DNA from: Fasciola hepatica
Taxonomy: Eukaryota > Platyhelminthes > Trematoda > Plagiorchiida > Fasciolidae
Assembly: GCA_948099385.1 (NCBI GenBank)
Contig: CANUEZ040000180.1
Span: 5,416,501 to 5,480,500 of the forward strand
Direction: 5' to 3'
Length of the DNA stretch: 64,000 bases
Shown in pieces: positions 19,901 through 27,428 of this stretch; the stretch's first letter is position 1; the number at the start of each line of letters is the position of its first letter. The translations under genes were made by a program, and so were the position numbers. Under the pieces are notes generated by a model that searched no databases, was not told the DNA's origin, and saw only the letters and a program-made list of their open reading frames with translations.

Positions 19901-21795
19901 CTAGTCCGTTGTTGTAATGGGACGGAATCAAAGTTTGATCTTCTCCGCATGAGAATAACCGGGAGTGTAGTCGGGTTTTTTTTTCTCGACGGAATCAATC
20001 AATGTAGTAACAGCATTTAACGTTGGTGTTTGATCAGCAGCATTTCTGATTTTAGAACTGCCGTATTTAGCATAACTCAAAGCTATTTATCTCACTCCTT
20101 AATTTGGGATATACATATATATATATACCCTGCGGGCAGATTGTATTCTCGTAAATGACCATTAGTTAAGTCGGCAGTTTCTGTTAGGAAGAAGTATCCC
20201 GCTCGGCTCTGCGTGACATTCCGGATTTCTGCTGATATTCTGCGCTTTCGAGTTGCGTACCAGTCGAAGCAGTGCGTCATGCAGAAAACCAGAGGCGGCA
20301 TGAATTTATCATCATAATCACGTGTCCAGAATCTGTCTATTTAGCATTCTTTTTAAGTGTTAACAGTCGAGTTTTTAGTCGACCAACTGCAAATCCGCAG
20401 TTTTTTTTACATCGAGGCGACACTTCAGTTGTCTAGTTTTGGTTGCTATCACGCGGTACCACTCAATTCGAGGTGAAATAAAGTGAATCATAAAGAGCAA
20501 AAATGCAGATGAAGTGGACATAAATGCAAATTATGCAGATCACGAACAAATTCCATCAGAAATGCATCAATCGTCGCACCACGTGGTTGTGCTACTTAAT
20601 GTTTCTGGCCATCCACTCGGTGGATCTCGTGAACTGCAACACATTTGCCTATTGGCGTACTTAGAAAACGTAATGTGGCGAACACAAATCTGTCTTTTCG
20701 GTACTTCTCAGGCCAGTACAGTACACATGCAAAGTTTGAATTATTCAAAAATGTGATCCAGAGCATTAACGTAAAAACACAAAACTGAATGTCAAATTCG
20801 TTTCCGTTGCATTTGTGTGGGTGCATTAACCATCAGGTTAACCAGTCCAGTGCGTCTGTCCCCGCAGGGGAATATTTCACGAACTATTGGCGTATTGTCG
20901 AGTGTATCGGTTAAGATTTTGATACCTTTTTGCTATTTCACTGACTGTCCACCTCGACCGCTACCTTTCTTGGTGAGTAGTTCACACGGACAAAGTCTTA
21001 CTATACGGAACACATTGGATTGATCTTTATCTTTTAGTCTCTTCCTATTTACTTCCCTTTATCGTGTAACAATGGTGCGATACCTCAGGAAGGGTGCCGC
21101 GGCTAATTATAGGCTGCCAATTGGGAAAAATGACCGGTGGCGAAAGCGGGATTCGAACCTCGGGCTAGAAGGGTCGGAAGCCCACCATGATGACCGTCTG
21201 ATCACCGCCGGTCTACAAATTAACCTTTGGGCTTAACCTCTGCATTGTCTTTATGGTGACCATCAGATTTATGCCATTCCACAAAGGCATCGATAGCCTT
21301 CATGTATCATCTTTCTGTAGTGGTCATGCTTCTGACCCATATAGTACAACTAATCTAACTTCGGCAATTTACCCGCAAGCTTTGACAGACAGACAACCGT
21401 TCCCTCGATGCCATAGAGCGTTGAGGTTGGTAAAAGCCAAACGCGCCTTTACACGAAATCATCGTGAGCCAACACTGTTCGTATTTTATTAAAATGTCAC
21501 GTTTTACGTACACCAGATAAGTTAGTTATAGCCAACCAGAACCACCTTCATTTATTCATTCATGCTTATCTGTCTTTCTTAGGACGGTCACTACGTGGCT
21601 CACATCAAACGATCCGCGCTGGCTAAATCAATCCCGTATGAGCCTCCAGTTGAGTTTTTGGGCTCACCTCCGTGTGACGGTGATTCGGACGAATGGGTGA
21701 TTTTCAACGACGAGAAAGTAGCCAAGAGCGAAGCTCCGCCCTATCGGCACGCATACATTTACATTTTCCGTCGTGTGGACGCTCCCTCGGACTGA
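5148..21795 (+). CDS. USP5: Ubiquitin carboxyl-terminal hydrolase 5 (isopeptidase T), 3' part
   Basis: USP5 family deubiquitinases disassemble unanchored polyubiquitin chains in cytosol and nucleus, recycling ubiquitin after proteasomal degradation. The six exons found here join in frame through GT-AG introns (exon lengths 251, 168, 322, 302, 246 and 213 nt) to give 500 residues. They correspond to roughly the C-terminal half of the animal protein: the second half of the USP catalytic fold, two UBA domains, the His box and the C-terminus. The N-terminal zinc-finger UBP domain and the Cys box (GNSCYLNS-type) are absent and must lie beyond the left edge. Introns are 527, 10434, 659, 1829 and 1697 bp; the intron before the first visible exon exceeds 5.1 kb. 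I found no frameshift or stop within the exons, so the gene looks functional. Confidence 0.93.
5399..5925 (+). other. USP5 intron (527 bp)
   Basis: A short intron with no recognisable repeat. The acceptor is CTCCTCTCGCACAG at 5912-5925. Confidence 0.7.
5926..6093 (+). CDS. USP5: USP5 exon: palm segment
   Basis: Fifty-six codons, phase 0 at both ends, beginning VRYSTRNELVLSVPIPMDAM and ending IRPRIPFE. It aligns with the vertebrate USP5 stretch VKYTQRVDYIMQLPVPMDAA through VPFSSC. The donor is GTAAGT at 6094. The acidic/Ala-rich middle (EYEEWERAERDA) matches the charged helix in the family. Confidence 0.92.
6769..6818. repeat. (TA)n microsatellite
   Basis: About 50 bases of uninterrupted AT dinucleotides within the large USP5 intron. 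Confidence 0.95.
7590..7890 (-). mobile_element. RTE LINE 3'-end fragment
   Basis: On the minus strand this matches the LINE tail (the region encoding RLPRR and the GGQSMTW block) plus part of the 3' UTR, with frameshifts. It closely resembles 8680-8930 (-). A 5'-truncated dead insertion. Confidence 0.65.
8480..9129 (-). mobile_element. RTE LINE 3' portion, abutting right arm
   Basis: On the minus strand this reads from the sequence GGTAGTTATGTCCG at 9129 through the 3' coding tail (MGHVLRMPADRLPRRTLF, GGQSMTWQKGMKSL, ending VKCHS at 8675) to the 3' UTR near 8490. It is closely similar to copy 3 at 35222-35520 (+). Its upstream boundary coincides exactly with the inner end of the right inverted-duplication arm. 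It therefore appears to be the 3' part of the LINE whose 5' half lies at 14215-12832. Confidence 0.8.
9221..9643 (+). CDS. Unidentified 140-codon frame in right arm
   Basis: The mirror copy of the frame at 4216-4638, with identical translation. Here it runs in the same direction as USP5 transcription. An AG at 9254-9255 and potential GT donors inside the frame would permit exon use, but nothing shows that it is expressed. Confidence 0.3.
   Translation: MIRSQQNIVQKRHRAYFTHPEHKRTLVEPEHLWKDVQKVLSVTGLEHASVLSFIPHALRVKLWSKAVVSDEPIASYGTPTFTYPACMHAHEYRLYAFISLTFFESFPRFLVRDSCSDFNCSEKMNIVRISFRVYFLYDLL
10010..12831 (-). mobile_element. RTE-like LINE RT and 3' region (right arm)
   Basis: The mirror of the LINE in the left arm: RT fingers and palm at 11998-11636 and 11598-11344, and the 3' domain at 10600-10478. 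The frame around the catalytic box is better kept here than on the left, reading LEYGDDMFF before a stop. Both arms carry the same foldback and repeat insertions, so those events preceded the duplication. Confidence 0.8.
10794..11035. mobile_element. Foldback element, mirror copy
   Basis: The same inverted-repeat element with CT/CA microsatellite core (10874-10914) as at 2839-3080. Differences from the left copy are few. Confidence 0.75.
12832..14215 (-). mobile_element. RTE-like LINE 5' half: leader, ORF1-like frame, endonuclease
   Basis: In minus orientation it comprises a leader near 14215, a 207-codon open frame (14153-13530) and the start of the endonuclease ORF (13523-12852), with LAACNVRSQCQMGQQ, the catalytic-type motif VSETRIQ and FVVSVYAPTD. 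It is highly similar to copy 3 at 32380-33860 (+). After VSVYAPTD a deletion of about 37 bp puts SARDFNAQV into another frame. The LINE stops at the junction with the right arm at 12831 and its 3' part continues at 9129. Confidence 0.82.
13530..14153 (-). CDS. ORF1-like 207-codon frame of RTE LINE
   Basis: The frame starts MLASMTQRTMQDGFLKPE and ends TNFPSFN. Its stop lies 6 nt before the ATG of the endonuclease ORF (MQNATG). The basic C-terminal half (LRTESEKRINNRALAKTRQ) is kept open in copy 3 (32692-33093), with the same 6-nt spacing. I recognise no domain, zinc knuckle or coiled coil. It may be a short ORF1 or merely an open leader. Confidence 0.4.
   Translation of the reverse strand: MLASMTQRTMQDGFLKPEVQSCLRGQWMEARRSPASEPVDGQHLVLTTMLREGTLQRKPLLDGRRSGVPGISLDGGRSHRTSLSSPQPNGCSPIRPRSACSIGCMGLRTESEKRINNRALAKTRQNACSIQVSRDRPEEVPSLVLRSRLRAGLTPHYLVDLTFESKAAVGILKEKPLLRFGQPRSMMCPETSSNFPVKGSTNFPSFN
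14216..14387. other. AT-rich intron spacer
   Basis: No feature was recognised. It ends in the TA dinucleotide (14386-14387) expected as the Tc1 target site. Confidence 0.5.
14388..16090 (-). mobile_element. Tc1-like DNA transposon, decayed
   Basis: The left end is TA followed by CAGTGCGTGACAAAAGTATG, a typical Tc1 terminal repeat. A degraded inverted copy (GGAGGTCCTATACTTTTTTC) lies near 16062-16085. The transposase is on the minus strand. Its helix-turn-helix N-terminus is at 15735-15544 (DERRLIRLASNNTCSIST) and the catalytic core at 15321-15022, with FQHDSC and NPIENLWGIL supplying the second D and the E of the DDE triad. A stop replaces the Trp expected in a VVWG-type motif and a frameshift separates the core pieces. 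At ~1.7 kb the size is normal for the family. Part of 14640-14880 matches another dispersed repeat and may be a nested insertion. Confidence 0.85.
14640..14880 (-). repeat. Dispersed repeat, also at 31026-31290
   Basis: The minus-strand frame shares the words GNR..TDR, S.G...GR.EAPT with the one at 31286-31026. The function is unknown. It lies inside the Tc1 element. Confidence 0.5.
16091..16527 (+). other. End of large USP5 intron
   Basis: No coding feature was recognised. It ends in the acceptor CCCCAATCAATACAG at 16513-16527. Confidence 0.5.
16528..16849 (+). CDS. USP5: USP5 exon: FPDFL core and GLQPGEE segment
   Basis: It encodes ACLRAWADKERVEDFRTPA, then RLVNFPDFLCVQLAKFTIGA and DWLPRKMDVEIEL, and ends near LRSLGGLQPGEEL. 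These match vertebrate USP5 CLEAY..[36 protein letters not shown] and LRGTGLQPGEEEL. It starts in phase 0 and ends in phase 1 at the donor GTAGGT. A Glu/Thr-rich insertion of about 15 residues lies before the LRSLGGLQ motif. Confidence 0.95.
16850..17508 (+). other. USP5 intron (659 bp)
   Basis: No recognised repeat. Some AT-rich and SINE-like words occur around 17340-17420 (ATTCGAAC-type sequence in the minus sense) but they are not convincing. Confidence 0.6.
17509..17810 (+). CDS. USP5: USP5 exon: UBA1 and start of UBA2
   Basis: Begins in phase 1 (completing an Ala codon) with SGPVEIPTPNPEIFSELMSM. UBA1 reads MGFSSPACHRACMESGN through NWIMEHMDDPD, very close to the vertebrate MGFPMDACRKA..NWVMSHMDDPD. 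After a Thr/Ser/Gln linker it starts UBA2 with VDMMMAMGFTRTQ and stops there in phase 0. UBA domains bind the additional ubiquitin units of the chain. Confidence 0.95.
17985..18170 (+). repeat. tRNA-derived SINE-like element
   Basis: Shares the order GTGGCCAAACGGTCATCA, a degraded B-box region, GCTTCCACCGGT and an A-rich AATAAATAAACG tail with the copy at 42241-42415 (+) and, in reverse, 21100-21225. Confidence 0.6.
19592..19608 (+). repeat. Poly-C tract (17 C)
   Basis: A homopolymer lying between the likely branch-point region and the acceptor of the UBA2 exon. Confidence 0.9.
19640..19885 (+). CDS. USP5: USP5 exon: rest of UBA2, start of His box
   Basis: Starts AIKALRHTNNNLEAAADWAF (vertebrate ALKALRATNNSLERAVDWIF). 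It passes through an Ala/Thr/Pro-rich linker and ends YELCAFISHMGKSTT, matching YQLFAFISHMGTSTM. Phase 0 at both ends, donor GTGAGT. Confidence 0.95.
19886..21582 (+). other. USP5 last intron (1697 bp) with LINE and SINE fragments
   Basis: Between about 20390 and 21010 there are words of the RTE 3' tail in minus orientation, interrupted by unmatched sequence. A minus-strand SINE is at 21100-21225. The acceptor is TATCTGTCTTTCTTAG at 21567-21582. Confidence 0.6.
21100..21225 (-). repeat. tRNA-derived SINE, minus orientation
   Basis: The reverse complement contains GGTTCGAATCC, a canonical pol III B box, preceded by GACGGTCATCATGGTGGGCT and followed by CGCTTTCGCCACCGGTCA, as in the copy at 42241. 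Confidence 0.7.
21583..21795 (+). CDS. USP5: USP5 terminal exon: catalytic His box and C-terminus
   Basis: Encodes DGHYVAHIKRS with the catalytic general-base His of the GHYV motif, then EWVIFNDEKVAKSE and a C-terminal YIYIFRRVDAPSD before TGA. The vertebrate counterpart is [22 protein letters not shown] through GYIYFYQRV. Some 25 extra residues (PYEPPVEFLGSPPCDGDSD region) sit between the two motifs. Phase 0 start. Confidence 0.95.
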   Translation, partial: DGHYVAHIKRSALAKSIPYEPPVEFLGSPPCDGDSDEWVIFNDEKVAKSEAPPYRHAYIYIFRRVDAPSD

Positions 21796-22614
21796 TCGTT
21801 TCACAGCTAGCCGACCTGTTTATCCTGCTCTTTGTGCGTGATTTCAGTCTACATTCTCCATTTGATTCCTTATTCTGTTTGCCACACACACACACACACC
21901 ACTCACTGACTTGCTTTGATCACTTGCTTCCACACACCCCCCCTCCCCCAACGGTCGCCACTTCCTCGACATCTCGCACGAAACTCAGCCGACTGATCCC
22001 GCTGTTCTGACCAATCCGTATATTCTACTGTGTTATTGCTGACGTACACTCACCCGTCTGGATACGGGATGCCGACGGGAGAATTTATTTCTCATGCCCG
22101 ATTCTATTCTTTCTGTCTGTCATTCTCGGCAGTTTGTTCCTCTCTTTGTGTCTTTTCTTCACTCGGCCTGCCGCTGCGGCAAACACCTCCACGGTGTCTC
22201 ACCGTCCCCCGCACCCCCGAATATGCCCGTGGAATGATGAAATATCAAATTTGTCATTCAACTTGATCTTTTTCCTTCCCGTCTCGGAAATTTGTTCCTT
22301 CCTATCAATGCAGTCTTGTGTTTGCTCGCGCTTGTGCAGATACAAACTGCGAATGTGTTAAATTGCTATGCGTGATTGAGTTTGAAATGAATCAGAATAT
22401 GTATTAACACCTGAACATTTCTGCATTCTCTTACCAACTCCACTGTTCAACTTCTACCGTCAGGTGTAATTTCATCAATTCTCTTCAAACCGGATCCCCA
22501 TCGTTGACATAAGCGGCTGGGTTAGTTTTAGTGGTAGTTTTGAATTGTTTTTTTTTTTTTGCATGATTCGTCACCACGCGATGCTAACATTTGGATTACT
22601 ATTGGGAATCCTTG
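21796..22614 (+). other. USP5 3' flank / probable 3' UTR
   Basis: Pyrimidine-rich sequence with a CA repeat (21884-21899) and a T tract at about 22550. I saw no canonical AATAAA within the first 600 bases, so the 3' end is undetermined. Confidence 0.5.
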
Positions 22615-22690
22615 CATTCACTGTACAGCTGTTTCATCCTTCTCCGGGATCATCAGCATCATCGGTAGCCACTGCGTCCCAGGATCCGAA
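22615..22690 (-). repeat. Fragment of repeat found in the 47.6-48.1 kb foldback
   Basis: Shares CTGTACAGCTGTTTCATCCT and ATCATCAGCA with 47619-47660. Confidence 0.6.
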
Positions 22691-23035
22691 TGTCATCAAT
22701 CAGTTGCCATAGGACATTAGTTGATCGTTCGACTTCACACGAGGTTAATTCGAGACAAATTGCAAACCACGAGAAAATGCATGTGATACACGCAGTTCTT
22801 TTTTTCTCGTGTGGACGAAGTTCTTTTTGACTCCAGTCTTGAATACCTTTTGTCCTCCAAACAGTTGCATTTTCAACTGGTGGTTGACGATGTGTCGTCC
22901 TCGTCGTCGAGAATACATAGGGTGTGTTTGTGTCTGCCGAACCTGTTATCCTTCGTATCAGCTTAAAATCCATCTGTCTGCTATGAGATAGTTTTATGCT
23001 TGTTGAATCAATGGATTCATCATTATCGTACAACG

Positions 23036-24110
23036 TTTTACACTTGAGAAATCCAATGTATTTAATGGATATAAGATCTAGGATCTCAAGCAAAACCTGC
23101 TGCCACTTGCATCGCCCGTTTTAAATAGGCCCAGTACTCGTCTATATTACTGTTCGTTGGAGTACCTAGCTCAAGTGTTAGTTTCTGTTCATAACTGGTG
23201 CGAACTTCTGGGACAGCCGAACGTTCTACGGTTAACCGGGTTTGGATTGATGACCGTGAATCTGGAGCGCAAATCGGATCAAAATTAATGCATGGTCCGG
23301 CTCTACATACATGGGGCAAAAGGATCTGCAGTTTTAGACAGATGTGTGCCAGCGGTAACTTACTGCGATATGATCAATCGGATTCAGAATACCTGTAAAG
23401 TTAGAGTGCGTTGTCACTGTGCGATTCAAGTTGTGTCGGAAATTCGTACTAGACAGGAATAACCGATTGTCTGCACAAAACTGGAGAAGCCTATCTTTGT
23501 TATCTGTACGCATAGCGGGTAAGGCACACCTCCCATCGAAAAAACTTTCTGATGCACTAAGTTTTGCCAACTTGTGTATTAAAATCACCAGCTAGCATTG
23601 TAATGTCAGGGCCTTTGCTCTTGCGAACGAGAGTGGTGAGTTCCTCGTAAAGTTCAGTATTCTGCGTATCAGAGCTGCAGTCTGTTGCAGTGTATGTCGA
23701 GATTACAAACAGATGAGGCTTGACACGATCATCCATTTGAACGCCAACTGACCCCTAGAGTCTTACAACACGTAAATGATTATTAACTGGTATTCAGTCT
23801 AAAAGGCCAGCTTCATCCTTGTAGGTTTAGATTATTCCTACACGAGGTTGACTCTCAACTCTAGCTACCTCACCTCGTGAATTGCACAGGAAATCCCTTG
23901 ATGAGATACCAGGAGCAGTTAGTTAAATCACACTGCTGGATTTCTGGATAAACGTTTCACTGATCCAACAGTCGCCATAGAATCAGTTTTGAGCGCTAGG
24001 CATGCCTGCTGACTGGTTTGCATGATTGAATGCACGTTAGAGGAGCCGAGATTCAGAGGCTGACAAGGCTTGAGAGAATGCGATTTATGAGACAGGATTA
24101 TTGACGACGG
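23036..24110 (-). mobile_element. RTE-like LINE fragment, endonuclease (copy A)
   Basis: On the minus strand it encodes endonuclease pieces (AMRTDNKDRLLQFCADNRLF at 23588-23334, IDHIAVSYRWHTSV) and the following linker (23319-23086). It matches copy B at 44580-45630 (+) with only scattered differences; similarity ends abruptly after CAAGTGT near 23036. Several stops, inactive. This is a second RTE subfamily, distinct from that in the USP5 arms. Confidence 0.8.
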
Positions 24111-24299
24111 TGGCTCGGACTCAGATTCTCATTCGCATTTGATTTCCGATCAGGAAAAATTTGCATCGTGCGTTCCCGTGTCTTCTCATTTTAGAATGAT
24201 GTTTGAACCCAGCATAATGGCTCACCACCATCAGCATCCCTTGAGATTGACCTTCGTTAGGTGGTATTTTAAGGCTCTCATCCATTTGGTAATCTGAAA

Positions 24300-25290
24300 C
24301 TCATTGTCGACTGCCGCAGTTCTCTCAGTTACGGGGTCACCCAAAGTCCCTTTACACGAATGGCTGAAGCCGAGTTCGGTCTTGCGATGCTGTTTCACTC
24401 GAGCTACCCCATGAGAAGTTGTGTACTTCAGGGTTGTCTTCTTTTCTCTTTAACTTCGTGATTGATATGGTCATAGAGACCGCACTTTTGTCATGTCGAG
24501 ATAGTGGTATTGAACTTTTCCCGGGTGGAAAGGTATCAGACAGTTCTGAGTGAAGATCCAGGTAAAATGCAAGCTTTTCTTGACAGCTCGGCGGATTGTG
24601 TAGCAATGTTCGGTATACGTTTTGCCAGAGACTGTTGCAGGATTAGGTTGGTCCAACACCAGACCTTTCATTATCTGGAGGAACTATAGACCTGGTAAAT
24701 GAGTTCTGTTATCTAGGCGGCTGCATTTCGTCCAGAGGTCGGATATCGGATGAGGTGTCTTTGTGATAAAGAAACCTTTGGCATTTGCCAATCTGCGTCG
24801 TCGCGATGACACCTTTATCTATCAAGGATTGAGTGTACGGTGCAGCAGTCAATCTAGTGCTAATATATGGTTCGAAGACATGGCCACTGTAGATGGAGGA
24901 TGTACGAAGACTGTCGGAATTTGAACCCCGATGTCTTCATAGCATGGCTCAAATCTGGTGGGAACACCGTGTTAGTAGTGCTGAGGTTTGACAGAGAGTC
25001 TTAGGTTCATGAACCAAATCACTGGATGGTGGGCTAAGGGTCACCAGGCTAAGATGGGTAGGACGTGTTGCGCATTTCTCCTGCCAAGATTTCTTGGCGT
25101 GCCATTTTTGTCGATGCTGGTACTGGTTGAAAAATAAAGGTGGTCAGTCCATGACATGGACGAGAGGTATGAAAGCCTAACATGTGGACTTGGCCATATG
25201 GGTCGTGTTAGACTTCTTTGGTTGCGTCCAAGAGACCTTCCCACGCAGTGGCTATATAGGTTAGAGGAAATAGCTAGATGCGGCGATCAG
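24300..25290 (+). mobile_element. RTE-like LINE fragment, RT C-terminus and tail
   Basis: Degraded plus-strand translation shows SSFLFNFVIDMVIETALLSC, then FCYLGGCISSRGRISDEV, QIWWEHRVSSAEV and GGQSMTWTRGMKA, typical of the RTE RT palm end and 3' domain. The YADD region is lost. A tail related to 30890-31030 continues to about 25460. Confidence 0.7.
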
Positions 25291-25459
25291 TAATGCTCCT
25301 GTGTCCACAAACTTTCTTCATCGACTTGATACCAGTATTTGCAGTTCTCTTATTGCTCTTTCAATATCCCTGTCCTTTCTCATTGTTTCCGATTGAGGCT
25401 GTCGTCAGGAGATAGCAAATAAAGCCACCGCACGCAGTGCATAGTTAATGGTGGTTTGA

Positions 25460-27060
25460 AGTGAACTGAACTGGGTCGCCCAATGGATGACAATTTTCAT
25501 TCTCTCGATTACCCCTCTCTTTTGGTCAACTCATTTACTGTATGCTAGTGCTTACATCCGCTCAAGAATATCATGCAATTAAGACGAAAAATTGGGAAGC
25601 CGTTTGGATCGTGTACTCCTGTAAGCATGTACTAATAACACCCTTCCACTGGTGTTTTCGTCGCTCGATCATTTGTCCACCATCCAACCTAAAGGGCTGG
25701 AATCTCTGATCAGTGGATCGGGTTGTGCTCGCTCTCCGCAATTAGTGGTTCATGATATGACGACCAAAGGTGTATTTCCAACCCTCGTTATCATCTTGTT
25801 TTTCGGGAAAAAACGTGCGTAACTGGGAGATCATATTGTCAAGTTAACAGTTTTTCATCCCCAAACGTCCAAAGTGTAATTCCTCACACGTTTCATCTCG
25901 TGACATGGAGGTGAATGCCCACGACTAATTGATTTGTTCGTGGAAGAGCTGCAGTGTCAAGTTTGGTTTCCTGTTTGTGAATATCCGTCTGCTGTTTTTA
26001 ACAGCATAGAGCAAATAACTAGATGGTCAGAACTCTCGAGGAAGCCCGGTTTCAAAGATGCATAATCTTGTCCGTTCAGCCTTGTTTTGATCAGTCATTA
26101 GCCATACGTTGTACGGTGAATCTTGTTGTTACCTCTCAGCAAAATGTACTGTCGAACAACCGAAAGCTTAAACGAATGGAAACAGTATGGGGGATGAAGA
26201 ACTACGAATGATGGTGTGAAGTAGGTGAATCCGAGAACTACGTTGGTCGCGATAGACCGCTGTGTACCCCCCCCCCCCCCCCAATCTTTTTATTCATTGA
26301 CTTAGGTTGGTATGAATCGTGGCCAAGTCCTCTGATCAGCATGACAAATTTCGATGGTTAGTTTTCTGAGACAAAAGCATGTCAGATCTTTGGAATAATG
26401 GTTCAGCCTTTAAGCCAATGGACTCCGGGTGAATCTCAAGAGCAGTCGTGTTTTTACATGGTTGTCGTGCTAGTTCACGGTTGATCCATTGCTTGTACGG
26501 GTGAACTGGGCTGTCTTGGTGCGCACAAATTGGATGTGACTGGGATTGCCTGAATTTCACTTCAATGTTGCAGTGATCCGGCACTTGACCCGTCTTTATA
26601 GTCGAACTGTGAACTAAGTGGACTGTCTTATCGGCTTTCACAGTGTGGTGTAAATTACTTGACTTGGCAGGTGAGATTTAGTTGACCCTAAGTTTGGTCA
26701 CTGAAGGTTGCGCTGATGCACACGTTGGATCACGTGTTCACCTCACGCGGTTCCATGAGAACAAGTAAGGTGGTATTCGCAAACCAAAATGTGTGCACGA
26801 TCGATGATTGTGATCGATTCGTATGTAGGCGGCTAATTCGTTTTCATAAGTGTGTCTTCTGAAGTGCATAAAAACTTATTCAAGGCTTTTGAGCCTAATA
26901 GGCACTGCTATTTCTTGATTCCTAGAAGGTCTCGAGGATTCTACGGCAGTCATCTATTGGAATGACAGATATGAACATTCAGGAAGACCTTCAAGGGTAT
27001 TTCATATATCTTCATTATCGAACAAAACACTACATTCGCACCCTCATTGTGTGAACTGTG
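25460..27060. other. Intergenic region without recognised genes
   Basis: Contains a 16-base C tract at 26267-26282 and a 101-codon minus frame (26641-26336) that resembles no family known to me. Otherwise nothing supportable. Confidence 0.5.
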
Positions 27061-27067
27061 ATATTTG

Positions 27068-27261
27068 TTGTGTTCTCAGTAGAATATGGCATACGGCCAA
27101 ATTCCAGTTTATGCTACCAAATTTCAATCCAAAAATGTACAGTAGGTACTATTGTTAGGCGATAAAAATCGTGCTTGGGTACTGTCAATCAAGAAGATCA
27201 GCTACAGAGTTGTTTTGCATTTGTTCGACCGAAATGTGGTGATCCCAGGTTCCTTGAACAG
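27068..27261. mobile_element. Relict foldback element upstream of POLE3
   Basis: Shares ACGGCCAAATTCCAGTTTAT with the left arm, and TTCGACCGAAATGTGGTGAT plus a TTGAACAG end with the right arm, of the element at 2839-3080. The left end is eroded. It ends about 100 bp before the POLE3 start codon. Confidence 0.5.
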
Positions 27262-27340
27262 ACTGTACATAATGAACGAATTTGTAGTTACGCTTTTTTA
27301 TTGTAACGAATGAGTAAAAAATCGTTTTATCGATTCCCTC

Positions 27341-27348
27341 ATTTGTAG
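27341..27348 (+). promoter_or_regulatory. Splice acceptor 14 nt before POLE3 ATG
   Basis: CCCTCATTTGTAG ends at 27348, leaving a 14-nt leader before ATG at 27363. In flatworms such a site may accept a trans-spliced leader. A cis-spliced 5' UTR intron is the alternative. Confidence 0.45.
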
Positions 27349-27362
27349 GTACTTACGTCCTG

Positions 27363-27428
27363 ATGGCCGAAAAAGCGGATGATTTATATCTGCCAAATAT
27401 GGTGCTGTTGCGAATTTTGCGTGACACG
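27363..27428 (+). CDS. POLE3: POLE3 exon 1
   Basis: Twenty-two codons, MAEKADDLYLPNMVLLRILR then DT, matching vertebrate [20 protein letters not shown]. Donor GTAAGA in phase 0. The first ATG after the acceptor is used. Confidence 0.92.
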
